A DNA stretch of 64,000 nucleotides from Bacteroidota bacterium (lineage in GTDB: Bacteria; Bacteroidota; Bacteroidia; Chitinophagales; Chitinophagaceae): NCBI GenBank assembly GCA_029555415.1, contig JAKPSI010000082.1, positions 124,001 through 188,000 on the forward strand, given 5' to 3'. The position numbers were made by a program, and so were the translations under genes. The notes under the pieces are model-generated. The model made no database searches. It was given only the letters and a program-made list of their open reading frames with translations, and was not told the DNA's origin. Shown here one piece after another: positions 38,201 to 44,774 of this stretch. Every line of letters begins with the position of its first letter. Position 1 is the first letter of the stretch.

Positions 38201-38530
38201 GGATTCAGCTGCCATCGCGAAGTCAGCAGTGAATTCCTGTCCGAGGATCAATGTAACATTTTCATAAGGGCTGGCTTTAAAACCAACGAAAGTAGCAGCG
38301 ATCGTGTATGGTCCGCCGATCTTAAGATTATTGAGTATGAATCGTCCATCTTTCCGTGATGTTGTTTTATAAACAGTTCCGGAAGGCTGATGTGTAGCTG
38401 TTACAGTTGCGCCTGCAACTACTTCTGAACCATTCGTTACTTTTCCAACGATCTGAGAGGTCGTTTCCTGAGCAAAAACGGATTGAAAACCAAAGCACAA
38501 TGCAATAAATAGTAGAAATTTCTTACCCAT
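35237..38530 (-). CDS. TonB-dependent receptor, Oar-like
   Basis: Starting at MGKKFLLFIALCF (38530), the protein is 1097 residues with a signal peptide cleaved near SVFAQE. A carboxypeptidase-like regulatory domain follows (SQIVGKVTNGSEVVAGATVTA), then a plug with NRTQLERLPTINRSLQDFTKL and a large barrel ending GQLGIRYLFN. It is of the Oar-like group without a SusD partner. The neighbouring Pho-like hydrolase and kinase, plus three 11-bp repeats 57-89 bp upstream, suggest that it imports a phosphorus compound, but the ligand is unknown. Confidence 0.85.
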   Translation of the reverse strand: MGKKFLLFIALCFGFQSVFAQETTSQIVGKVTNGSEVVAGATVTATHQPSGTVYKTTSRKDGRFILNNLKIGGPYTIAATFVGFKASPYENVTLILGQEFTADFAMAAESKLLENVVLTTSRRDRIFNSSRTGSQEIINRTQLERLPTINRSLQDFTKLAPSSNGLSFGGRNGAYNNVTVDGANFNNAFGLSSVLGGQTSSQPISLDAIEQIQVNIAPYDVRQGGFSGAGINSVTRSGTNLVKGSVYTYMRSPGLQGYNVHTNTIPKPVFDYNLRGVSVGGPIIKNKLFFFISGEQERISQPATSLVANKPGQTAVPGVISQAVADTLDKLKDFLIQKFNYNPGQYQGYNYRTQSDKITVRFDWNINPSNKFTLKYNYLKSFRDIAASNSGAPNGNRQPSNVGLPFSGSGYTINNNFNILIGELNSRISNKASNKFQIGYTALRDFRASLAGGDFPLVDILNPQGQTYTSFGYEPFTYNNVLNTNIFQISDIFTYATGQHELTGGFQIYKKDFKNGFAPNYEGAYIFNSFTDFYNSVNNGTANAKSYALQYSLTKDGSFPFAKIGATEYGFFAQDKWRVKDNFNLTYGFRLDIPVFQNKFDANPNVINLTFRDGKKYDVGAKPGNNALFSPRLGFNWDVFSNQKTQVRGGIGSFSGPPPFVWISNQASNNGVQFGSFSNTINPATGLPYVFKSDINAYRPASGTTPTTYNLVFTDKGFKYPQVLKTSIAVDQKLPRDFVVSAEFSFSKDLNAVNFENVNLPSTGAAFVGPDGRIRYSSTKIYSGAGGATVTNPNITNAILMKNYNKGNSYFFTLQLQKTFKNLYTSIAYTNSRSKSLNDGGSIAASMWRDRPVSGDPNAAQLGYSNYYQPNRIIAQASYRIEYGKHYATSIGLVFEAAPAGTGSFTYSGDANNDGTGGNNDLIYIPKNVAGGTGEIVLVPVNTGGGTITDTRTAAIMWNQLNNFINQDPYLSKHRGEIAQRNAAVLPYFKHLDLNVTQDFYLKTGKEKHTLRVSFDVINLGNMLNRNWGVAKSFSTTSFLKYEGLVTNIADPNVGKPRYSFLYQDAANQIPFVNSYQDNTSIFSRWQGQLGIRYLFN

Positions 38531-38586
38531 ATTCACAAAATTTTTGCAAATATCGGTTCGATACTTCACCGAATATTTTCGTTTAG

Positions 38587-38619
38587 GTTATCAAATCATT
38601 ACCGCATGATAAATCATGA
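38587..38619 (-). promoter_or_regulatory. Pho-box-like repeats upstream of the Oar-like receptor
   Basis: Units start GTTAT (38587), ATTAC (38598) and ATAAA (38609) at 11-bp spacing, 57-89 bp upstream of the start at 38530. The third unit is weak. Confidence 0.45.
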
Positions 38620-38673
38620 CACCGATCAACGCATTAATGTTTTTTGAATATGCAACTGAAATGATTGAAAATA

Positions 38674-38698
38674 AAAAAAGCTCCTCAGGAGCTTTTTT
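38674..38698 (-). terminator. Intrinsic terminator overlapping the end of the 79-residue gene
   Basis: AAAAAAGCTC (38674-38683) and GAGCTTTTTT (38689-38698) form a perfect 10-bp stem with a five-base loop. The loop contains the TGA stop codon of the small gene (38685-38687), so the last codons (Lys, Ser, Ser) form part of the terminator. Confidence 0.88.
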
Positions 38699-38924
38699 CG
38701 TCTTTATTCTTTTTCAGTTTCGGGGTTTTTGGTTTTGGAGGCAATGATTTGTGAACCTCTGAACCTAATAAACGTGCAGCTTCTTTGATCCTGCTGTCAA
38801 ATTTTTTTTCTCCGATGATAGTACGGTAATCTGCCAATGAAGCAGCCAGCTTTTCCTGAATGGTCTTCCGGATCTCTTTTTTGGTCCTTACCGGAACGAT
38901 CAGATCGATTGAACTTTCGGTCAT
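38685..38924 (-). CDS. Small basic protein of unknown function (79 residues)
   Basis: The N-terminal two thirds form a helical region (TKKEIRKTIQEKLAASLADYRTIIG, then FDSRIKEAARLLGSEVH). The C-terminal tail is Lys/Pro-rich (SLPPKPKTPKLKKNKDEKSS), suggesting nucleic-acid or acidic-protein binding. I recognise no family. Its reading frame runs directly into an intrinsic terminator on the same strand, supporting an expressed short gene. It lies downstream of the phosphonate operon, separated by 91 bp. Confidence 0.65.
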   Translation of the reverse strand: MTESSIDLIVPVRTKKEIRKTIQEKLAASLADYRTIIGEKKFDSRIKEAARLLGSEVHKSLPPKPKTPKLKKNKDEKSS

Positions 38925-39015
38925 ATTCCTGATTTTTTTTATTGATGAACGTGTTTCAATAAAAATAATAGAAACATAACAGCTCCAATGTTAAGTTTTG
39001 CAAAACGGTAATTCA

Positions 39016-40134
39016 TTACCATGTTCTGGCTATCAGTTTTTCACAGAGACCAAAAGACAAAGTCATCCCGGCACCTCCTAATCCATTGATTATCTGAACA
39101 CCAGGTTCGGGCTCCAGAATGACTTCCGTGCTGCCATTGGTCATTTTCGGATAGATGCCATGCCAGCTTTCAGTGACTTCCTCAACCGGGAACCGGCTGA
39201 ATTTTCTCAGATAATCGAGGATCAGAAAATTGATACTGGCCCGATCGAACGGATCCAGGTCGATGCCATATTCATGTGAATCCCCAACCGTTAAGGCTCC
39301 TTCACTGTTCTGGGATACCATCACATGGATTCCGGCTGCGATATATTCCGGTAATTCTTCCCTGAATCTTTTTTGTAATAAAGCTGAGGATGGCGCCTTT
39401 TTAAAGCTATCATAATGCAGCAAGGACAATCCTCCGCAAATGGAAGGGCCGATGCGTACCGGTTGTATTCCAAGGCGCATCATCTGCAGTTTACATTTGG
39501 TTATGGCTTGTGCGGAATACAGATCAGGATACAAGGTTTCAAAATCCGCTCCGGAACATACATAGATGAGATCGGCTTCATGTACATCATTGCCTGTGAA
39601 AACGCCCGGATATAATATATCCGTTACCGCATGCCCCCATATGAATTCAACTCCGTATTTTTTGTTCAGCCAAACGGGTATGGCAGCCATTGCCTTGCGG
39701 GGATCAATGATCAGCTCCTGCTCACTGTACAAACTACCGGCTAGTCCTTCTCTGACCACATATGCCGATCTGGACTTCGTTTCCGAAGCATCCAACAAAC
39801 GGTACCCTCTGTGCCTGTATATTTCCTGCAGCTCATTCAATACGATCCATTCATCTTTTTCATAGGCAACATGTATCGAACCGGCTTCTTCAAACCAAAT
39901 GCCCGCCTCAGTACAGATCTCTTTCCAGATGCTTCTGGATAGAAGCGCCCGCTCATATAATTCTCCGTCAGGCTGACCGATCGGCCAAACCATTCCAAAA
40001 TTCCTGACCGAGGCACCAATGGCTTTTATCGACTTGTCTATTACGGTCACCCGGCATCCTCTTACTGCTAAAGCACGTGCCGTTGCAAGCCCAACGATAC
40101 CCGCCCCAACAACGATCGCTGTTTTTTTTCTCAT
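39016..40134 (-). CDS. FAD-dependent oxidoreductase, TIGR03364-like (phosphonate-associated)
   Basis: The 372-residue DAO-fold flavoprotein begins with the dinucleotide motif VVGAGIVGLATARAL and ends with NGLGGAGMTLSFGL, the FAD-binding C-terminus. The segment ASVRNFGMVWPIGQPDGE near residue 41 is typical of the TIGR03364 group, found beside phosphonate-degradation genes. Members of that group are thought to deaminate 2-aminoethylphosphonate or its N-methyl or hydroxy derivatives to the aldehyde. It is the last gene of a six-gene run and its start overlaps the upstream transporter stop (ATGA). The exact substrate is inferred. Confidence 0.75.
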   Translation of the reverse strand: MRKKTAIVVGAGIVGLATARALAVRGCRVTVIDKSIKAIGASVRNFGMVWPIGQPDGELYERALLSRSIWKEICTEAGIWFEEAGSIHVAYEKDEWIVLNELQEIYRHRGYRLLDASETKSRSAYVVREGLAGSLYSEQELIIDPRKAMAAIPVWLNKKYGVEFIWGHAVTDILYPGVFTGNDVHEADLIYVCSGADFETLYPDLYSAQAITKCKLQMMRLGIQPVRIGPSICGGLSLLHYDSFKKAPSSALLQKRFREELPEYIAAGIHVMVSQNSEGALTVGDSHEYGIDLDPFDRASINFLILDYLRKFSRFPVEEVTESWHGIYPKMTNGSTEVILEPEPGVQIINGLGGAGMTLSFGLCEKLIARTW

Positions 40135-41426
40135 ATGAGCCCTTGTTTGGTCCGAACGAATCTTCGGTTGAAATAAACGAGTGAAATGACCGTTCCCGCA
40201 AGTCCCAGAAAAGTCAAATAAATGACCCCTTCAGAATAAAATGAAGACCAGGTGATCTTTACATTGATGAATTCTTTCATCAGCATGACCGCTACACTTC
40301 CAAGATATCCGAAAGCATCCGCGAAATACATCAGGAAGCCTGTGTTTCCACGGATCTTAAATACAGCGATCAGCCGTTCAAAGAAAATACAGTTGAACGG
40401 TATATAACTCATGTACAGTCCGGCCCCGGTACATTGCATCCACAAATAGCCATTGATATATCCGTGCCTGAAAAGAAGAGAGGACACACCAGCGATCAAT
40501 AAACCGCAAAAGATCACAAAATGAACCATCCTGAATGCGAAGATGTTCCTTCTGATAACCACCAGTGAACTCATGATCAGCAGTACGATCAGCGAGGTGA
40601 TCGTTTCAGTTTGTGTATAAACCTTCTTATCACCGGCATAACCCAGTTCCTGCCACATATTAGCCATATAATTATCCCTGATGTCCCGCATCACGGTCAG
40701 TAAGACATATACCAGTACAACGATCAATAAACCCAGACTGAATTCACGGATGAATTTTTTCCTTGCCGGCGCATTCATTGGCTCCCGGACGGATCGCTCT
40801 GCAATATCATCGGGATCAGGTTGCGGGATCTTTTCCATCATCAGCAAAAAAACAATGAAAGGGATTATGAAAAGAAGGCCAGTCATGAAAGGCATCCAGT
40901 ATTCACTGATGTGCCATTCCGACATCACCCATGCACCCGCAGAACGTGTAAAGCCGCCGGAAAAGATAAAACTAACAGCCATGACCGCCCCGATAAGATC
41001 AGTGCTTTTTCTTCCCTCTACATAGCTGAATACGATCCCCCATAAAAAACCCAGAAAATATCCGTTCAGTAACAACCAGATCATCCCGAATGGCGCTGGT
41101 GTTATGGCGAAAAAGAATAAAGCGCCCCAGGAAGCAATGACCAATGACAGTGCAGCCTTCCAGCGTCCAAATCTTTTCAATTCGGCAATAAAGCGAATGC
41201 CGGAAAATTTACTGAGCATATAACCTGCAACCTGGCTGATGATCAGCAGGGTCTGATAGGAAACGCCCCAGAACATCTTTCCTTCAAAACGGGCGACAGT
41301 AAAGGGCTTCCGAAAAGCATAAACAGAAGCGTAGGTCAAAAAAGCTGTAATGGCAGCAAAAACCGCAATGGCAGCTTTTTTCCTCATCAATGCACGGGCA
41401 TCATTTGCTTTCAGGGTAAGGCTCAT
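40131..41426 (-). CDS. MFS-like membrane transporter (DUF5690 type)
   Basis: Starting at MSLTLKANDARALM (41426), the protein is 431 residues with about twelve transmembrane helices. Typical features are KKAAIAVFAAITAFLTYASVYAFRKPFTV at the N-terminus and VEGRKSTDLIGAVMAVSFI in the middle. It resembles the DUF5690 family, related to hexose-phosphate-type MFS carriers. It starts one base after the PhnZ stop and overlaps the FAD oxidoreductase start, so it is tightly embedded in the phosphonate operon. It is therefore the best candidate for inner-membrane uptake of the aminophosphonate; this is inference. Confidence 0.7.
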   Translation of the reverse strand: MSLTLKANDARALMRKKAAIAVFAAITAFLTYASVYAFRKPFTVARFEGKMFWGVSYQTLLIISQVAGYMLSKFSGIRFIAELKRFGRWKAALSLVIASWGALFFFAITPAPFGMIWLLLNGYFLGFLWGIVFSYVEGRKSTDLIGAVMAVSFIFSGGFTRSAGAWVMSEWHISEYWMPFMTGLLFIIPFIVFLLMMEKIPQPDPDDIAERSVREPMNAPARKKFIREFSLGLLIVVLVYVLLTVMRDIRDNYMANMWQELGYAGDKKVYTQTETITSLIVLLIMSSLVVIRRNIFAFRMVHFVIFCGLLIAGVSSLLFRHGYINGYLWMQCTGAGLYMSYIPFNCIFFERLIAVFKIRGNTGFLMYFADAFGYLGSVAVMLMKEFINVKITWSSFYSEGVIYLTFLGLAGTVISLVYFNRRFVRTKQGLI

Positions 41427-41427
41427 G

Positions 41428-42000
41428 CTATTGGGAAAGCAGGTGTCTGAACGACATTTGGAAATATTTATCAAGGTTTGGCAACGGGACATCAACGATC
41501 TTGGCCTGATCGTCCCATTCGCGGATCCTTATGAAAAGCTGATACATATCATTGTTCTCAAAATCTTCAGCTTCTTTTGCATTCATAGGCCCTCCCTGCT
41601 GACGCAGTGTTTCTTTGCTGGCCAGCGATAGCGAGGCTTCATAAGCCGGGTTTTTAAAAGTGAGGTAGCGTTTGGCCTGCACATGACCTTCCACGAGTGA
41701 AGCTATTTTCTCTGAATAACCCTTATCCCTGAGAAAATTCGCTCCGATGTATTCATGATCAACAACACCGAAACCCTCCATATCACTGACTGTCATGATA
41801 TGCTCACATAAATGGCCGATATCATGAAAAAAAGCGGCAAGGATCACTTCTTCATCATACCCTTGCGTTTCAGCGAGTAATGCAGCCTGGCACATATGCT
41901 CCAGCTGTGATACGGCTTCACCTATATAATCTTCTTCACCATAGTTCCTGTAAAGCGCCATTACTTCTTCCGTAACAGCTTTTGCCTGTAGTGGTGTCAT
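41428..42000 (-). CDS. phnZ: PhnZ-like HD-domain di-iron phosphonate oxygenase
   Basis: PhnZ uses a mixed-valence di-iron site and O2 to cleave 2-amino-1-hydroxyethylphosphonate to glycine and phosphate. The 190-residue sequence follows PhnZ along its whole length: DYIGEAVSQLEH (Tyr25, Glu28, His35), AAFFHDIGH (His59, Asp60, His63), GFGVVDHEYIGA (His82), LVEGHVQAKRYL (His106), TLRQQGGPM and REWDDQAKIVDVPLP (Asp163). The substrate tyrosine and the glutamate that distinguish PhnZ from ordinary HD hydrolases are present. The usual partner, the 2-oxoglutarate-dependent hydroxylase PhnY, is absent from the window. Confidence 0.85.
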   Translation of the reverse strand: MTPLQAKAVTEEVMALYRNYGEEDYIGEAVSQLEHMCQAALLAETQGYDEEVILAAFFHDIGHLCEHIMTVSDMEGFGVVDHEYIGANFLRDKGYSEKIASLVEGHVQAKRYLTFKNPAYEASLSLASKETLRQQGGPMNAKEAEDFENNDMYQLFIRIREWDDQAKIVDVPLPNLDKYFQMSFRHLLSQ

Positions 42001-42005
42001 TGAAA

Positions 42006-43082
42006 TCAGTTTGATCTTTGAAAGATGATCGGCTCCAGCACCGGGTGCTCCGGCTTGAAAGTGAATCCGAGGATAGAAGCAATGGTAGTGGCTAACTGTC
42101 CCTGGAACAGGGTCTTACTGTTCTTTATCTCCCCAAGCGGGGCGATACCCGGGCCCATTACTGCGATCCAGATCTGGCCTGCATCCTGAATGTCAGATCC
42201 GTGGTGACGCCACTGTGATTTGATGATATCTCCCCTGCCGTGATCGCAGGTCACGATCAATGTTGTGTTATCCTTATAGCCTGGCATATTTTGTACGGTT
42301 TTCCACAGATCAGCGATCATCGCATCTTCCGCATGAGCGCTACCCAGGTACTGATCATAATCGCCTTCGTGTGCAAAATCATCCGTTTCATCAAATGCGA
42401 TATAAAGCACTTTGGGGTGATATGCTTTCAGGTATTCCCTTGCCGAAAAATAAGTCAGCAGATCCGGCCTGACACCAATGGGACGGGTCGTGAGGAATTG
42501 CATGTCATTGAGCAACTGAAGTTGCGGATCCCTGAAATGCAGCGTATCCACATCGGCATTGACGAAAACGCCGCTTCTTTTAGTGTTTAGGATATAAGGG
42601 AACACATCCCACGTGGAGAACGCGGCAACTTTGCCTTTGTACCCACGTTGCTGGTTCAGGAACTCCAGCACATTGGTATTCTTATTCCAGATCTTATCAT
42701 TGGAGTTGACACTATCATCCGGGAACCCCGTGAAGATCTCGTTGTAGCCAGGATAGGAGAACCAGTATTTATTGGCATTATTGACAAGGCTGCCTGCTTT
42801 CCTGTTACCATATAACTGCCCTTGCCGGAGAAGCGTGGACCAGAAAAACGGAAGGAGTTTCTCCCGCCTGGCTGCAGGCTCATTGCTCCAGTAAGCACTT
42901 AATAAAGCAGCCGTGTCACTTGTATAAAGTGAATCACGGGAGAGCAGCGGGTCAGCGCCACTGAACACTTCCTGCCAGCGGAATCCATCCAGCGTTACTA
43001 TGATGAGATTACCACCTTCTTTTTGCGCACGCAGTTCAAGTGCTGCGAAAAATATGAATAAGGATAAAAGGGCTTTTTTCAT
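42006..43082 (-). CDS. Alkaline-phosphatase-superfamily hydrolase, paralogue 2
   Basis: This 358-residue secreted enzyme is a close paralogue of the protein at 33999-35093. It shows a signal peptide (cleavage near LELRAQ), VTLDGFRWQEVF, SYPGYNEIFTG, FDETDDFAHEG and TCDHGRGD, the two-metal ligands of the superfamily. It sits between SusD and phnZ in the operon. A role in liberating an aminophosphonate from an ester, lipid or glycan outside the cytoplasm is therefore plausible. It lacks the SusC-type promoter repeats of its own; a hairpin separates it from SusD. Confidence 0.8.
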   Translation of the reverse strand: MKKALLSLFIFFAALELRAQKEGGNLIIVTLDGFRWQEVFSGADPLLSRDSLYTSDTAALLSAYWSNEPAARREKLLPFFWSTLLRQGQLYGNRKAGSLVNNANKYWFSYPGYNEIFTGFPDDSVNSNDKIWNKNTNVLEFLNQQRGYKGKVAAFSTWDVFPYILNTKRSGVFVNADVDTLHFRDPQLQLLNDMQFLTTRPIGVRPDLLTYFSAREYLKAYHPKVLYIAFDETDDFAHEGDYDQYLGSAHAEDAMIADLWKTVQNMPGYKDNTTLIVTCDHGRGDIIKSQWRHHGSDIQDAGQIWIAVMGPGIAPLGEIKNSKTLFQGQLATTIASILGFTFKPEHPVLEPIIFQRSN

Positions 43083-43099
43083 TTTATATTTTTTTAAAA

Positions 43100-43125
43100 G
43101 GGCGACTCCTGAAAAGGAGTCGCCG
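43100..43125 (-). terminator. Hairpin between susD and the hydrolase (attenuator or weak terminator)
   Basis: GGCGACTCCT (43101-43110) and AGGAGTCGCC (43115-43124) pair perfectly around GAAA. On the minus strand the stem is followed by CCTTTT and then A residues, so the U-tract is short. It would partly stop transcription after susD and reduce expression of the downstream catabolic genes. Confidence 0.6.
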
Positions 43126-43168
43126 GGATCATCACGTTTAGTAACTGCTTATTATGAGAAAACAATCT

Positions 43169-44746
43169 TTAATTCAGGATCCACATTTTCGCATTGATAT
43201 TGTCATTACCTGCATACTGACTTTGTAATGAACTTGTCAGGTTCTCCGTATTGGTAGAACGTTCAGAGGAAGGGTATTGAAAACGGAGCGGGATCACATT
43301 ACTGTTACCGGTTCCGGGGCCGGTAAGGAATACGGGCTGACCGGTTCTGCGCCATTGATAGTATGCTTCCAGCCCGGAGTTACGGGCAAATGACAGGTAT
43401 TTCTGAACCAGGATCTGATTCAATCCTGTGGTATTGTTGCCGGCATATTTTACACTTGCCTGATTATAGAACGTATTGAAGTTGAAATTCACGGTATAAT
43501 TCACATAATCTCCCAGCAGCGCATTGGGTTTCAGGAATGTAACGGTGTTATCACCATCAACGATACCATAGAAAGCCATACTGGCCCAAAGACCATTCTG
43601 GTACCATGTTTCAGCGTTCCCTGTTACCCAACCCCTGTTGATGGCTTCTGCGATATTGAAGCACATTTCCTGATAACTCACGATGAAGGTGTTCTCCCCG
43701 GTGAAACCATTGTAATAGCGTTTACGGTTATACAGGGAGTATTTACCCAGCTGTACTTTAGCAGCCATGTTACTGAGGTCCTCGCCGGAACTCGCACCTA
43801 TAAATGAACGGAAATCAGTATCCGCAAAGCCAAGTCCGCGTGCAGGTTCAGCAACTCTCATGGCACGGAGGTCATTCATCGATGACAGTGTATTCAGCCA
43901 GGTCGCTGCCATGTTCAGACGCAGGGCATCAAATCCGAAATTCGCTGCATTATTGGGGTACTGGTTCGTAGTAGCGTTATATGCGAACTCAAGGTTATCC
44001 GCAGCACTCGTCATCACAGGATACTTTGTGGTATTCGTAACAACATCACTGAAGAGCTGTTTCACTTTGAGATCGGGATCCGTATCCTTCTTACTCAGAT
44101 GGATCAAAACACGAAGCTTGAAAGTGTTGACTACTTTCTGCCACTTCTTGAGGGCGTTCAAGGGCGTCTCAGCGCCATTGGTGCGTTCCTGGAAGTAAAA
44201 GTCGCCTTGTAAGGATACATCCGCTTTGCTGATCAGTGTAGTGAGCATGGTGTTTGCCTCTTCCAGCAACTGCAGACTCTGGATGAAAACCTGCTTTTGA
44301 GCATCATATTTCGGTTTCTGATTCTCAAGTCCTTTTAAGGCATCGGTCATCGGAATGTCCCCGAATTTCAGGGTCATATTCACGAAAAAATAAGCACGGA
44401 GGAATTTACCCAGCGCGGCATAAGGGTTCACATCAGACCCGCTTGATTTTTTCGCTTCGGCTTCCATGGCTACAATATTGTTGAGTACGCCATAGTCCAT
44501 ATCCGCACTTCCGGACCAGTATTCATTGTTGCCGTAATAAGTATAATTCCGGCAAGTGAATTGTGACCACCTTTCAGCATCACCATCAGGGTAAACAGGC
44601 AGGCTGTTCAGTACACCTCTGAGGAGCAGTGAGGGAGGTACACTGGTAGGCTGATTCGGGTTTACGATATAGTCCTCGAATTTTTTCTTACAGCCGCCTG
44701 CAATGAGCAGGATCGCCGCAAAAACTAATATTTTAAAACTTTTCAT
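43169..44746 (-). CDS. SusD/RagB-like outer-membrane lipoprotein
   Basis: The 525-residue lipoprotein has a lipobox LLIAGGC with Cys near residue 19. It starts KKKFEDYIVNPNQPTSVPPSLLL, typical of the SusD-like_2 group. A tetratricopeptide-rich middle (AYFFVNMTLKFGDIPMTDALKG) and a C-terminus ending NDNINAKMWILN follow. It caps the TonB transporter encoded upstream and binds the ligand at the surface. Because the operon continues into phosphonate genes rather than glycosidases, the ligand is more likely a phosphonate-bearing molecule than a plain glycan. Confidence 0.9.
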   Translation of the reverse strand: MKSFKILVFAAILLIAGGCKKKFEDYIVNPNQPTSVPPSLLLRGVLNSLPVYPDGDAERWSQFTCRNYTYYGNNEYWSGSADMDYGVLNNIVAMEAEAKKSSGSDVNPYAALGKFLRAYFFVNMTLKFGDIPMTDALKGLENQKPKYDAQKQVFIQSLQLLEEANTMLTTLISKADVSLQGDFYFQERTNGAETPLNALKKWQKVVNTFKLRVLIHLSKKDTDPDLKVKQLFSDVVTNTTKYPVMTSAADNLEFAYNATTNQYPNNAANFGFDALRLNMAATWLNTLSSMNDLRAMRVAEPARGLGFADTDFRSFIGASSGEDLSNMAAKVQLGKYSLYNRKRYYNGFTGENTFIVSYQEMCFNIAEAINRGWVTGNAETWYQNGLWASMAFYGIVDGDNTVTFLKPNALLGDYVNYTVNFNFNTFYNQASVKYAGNNTTGLNQILVQKYLSFARNSGLEAYYQWRRTGQPVFLTGPGTGNSNVIPLRFQYPSSERSTNTENLTSSLQSQYAGNDNINAKMWILN

Positions 44747-44774
44747 GTTATTCGTTTTACAGTTTTCTTTTCAA

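Noticed and set aside
43083-43168. Separate Pho-like repeats before the second hydrolase
   Set aside because: Only a single ATTA head is present, without 11-bp partners; the gene is more likely served by the susC promoter.
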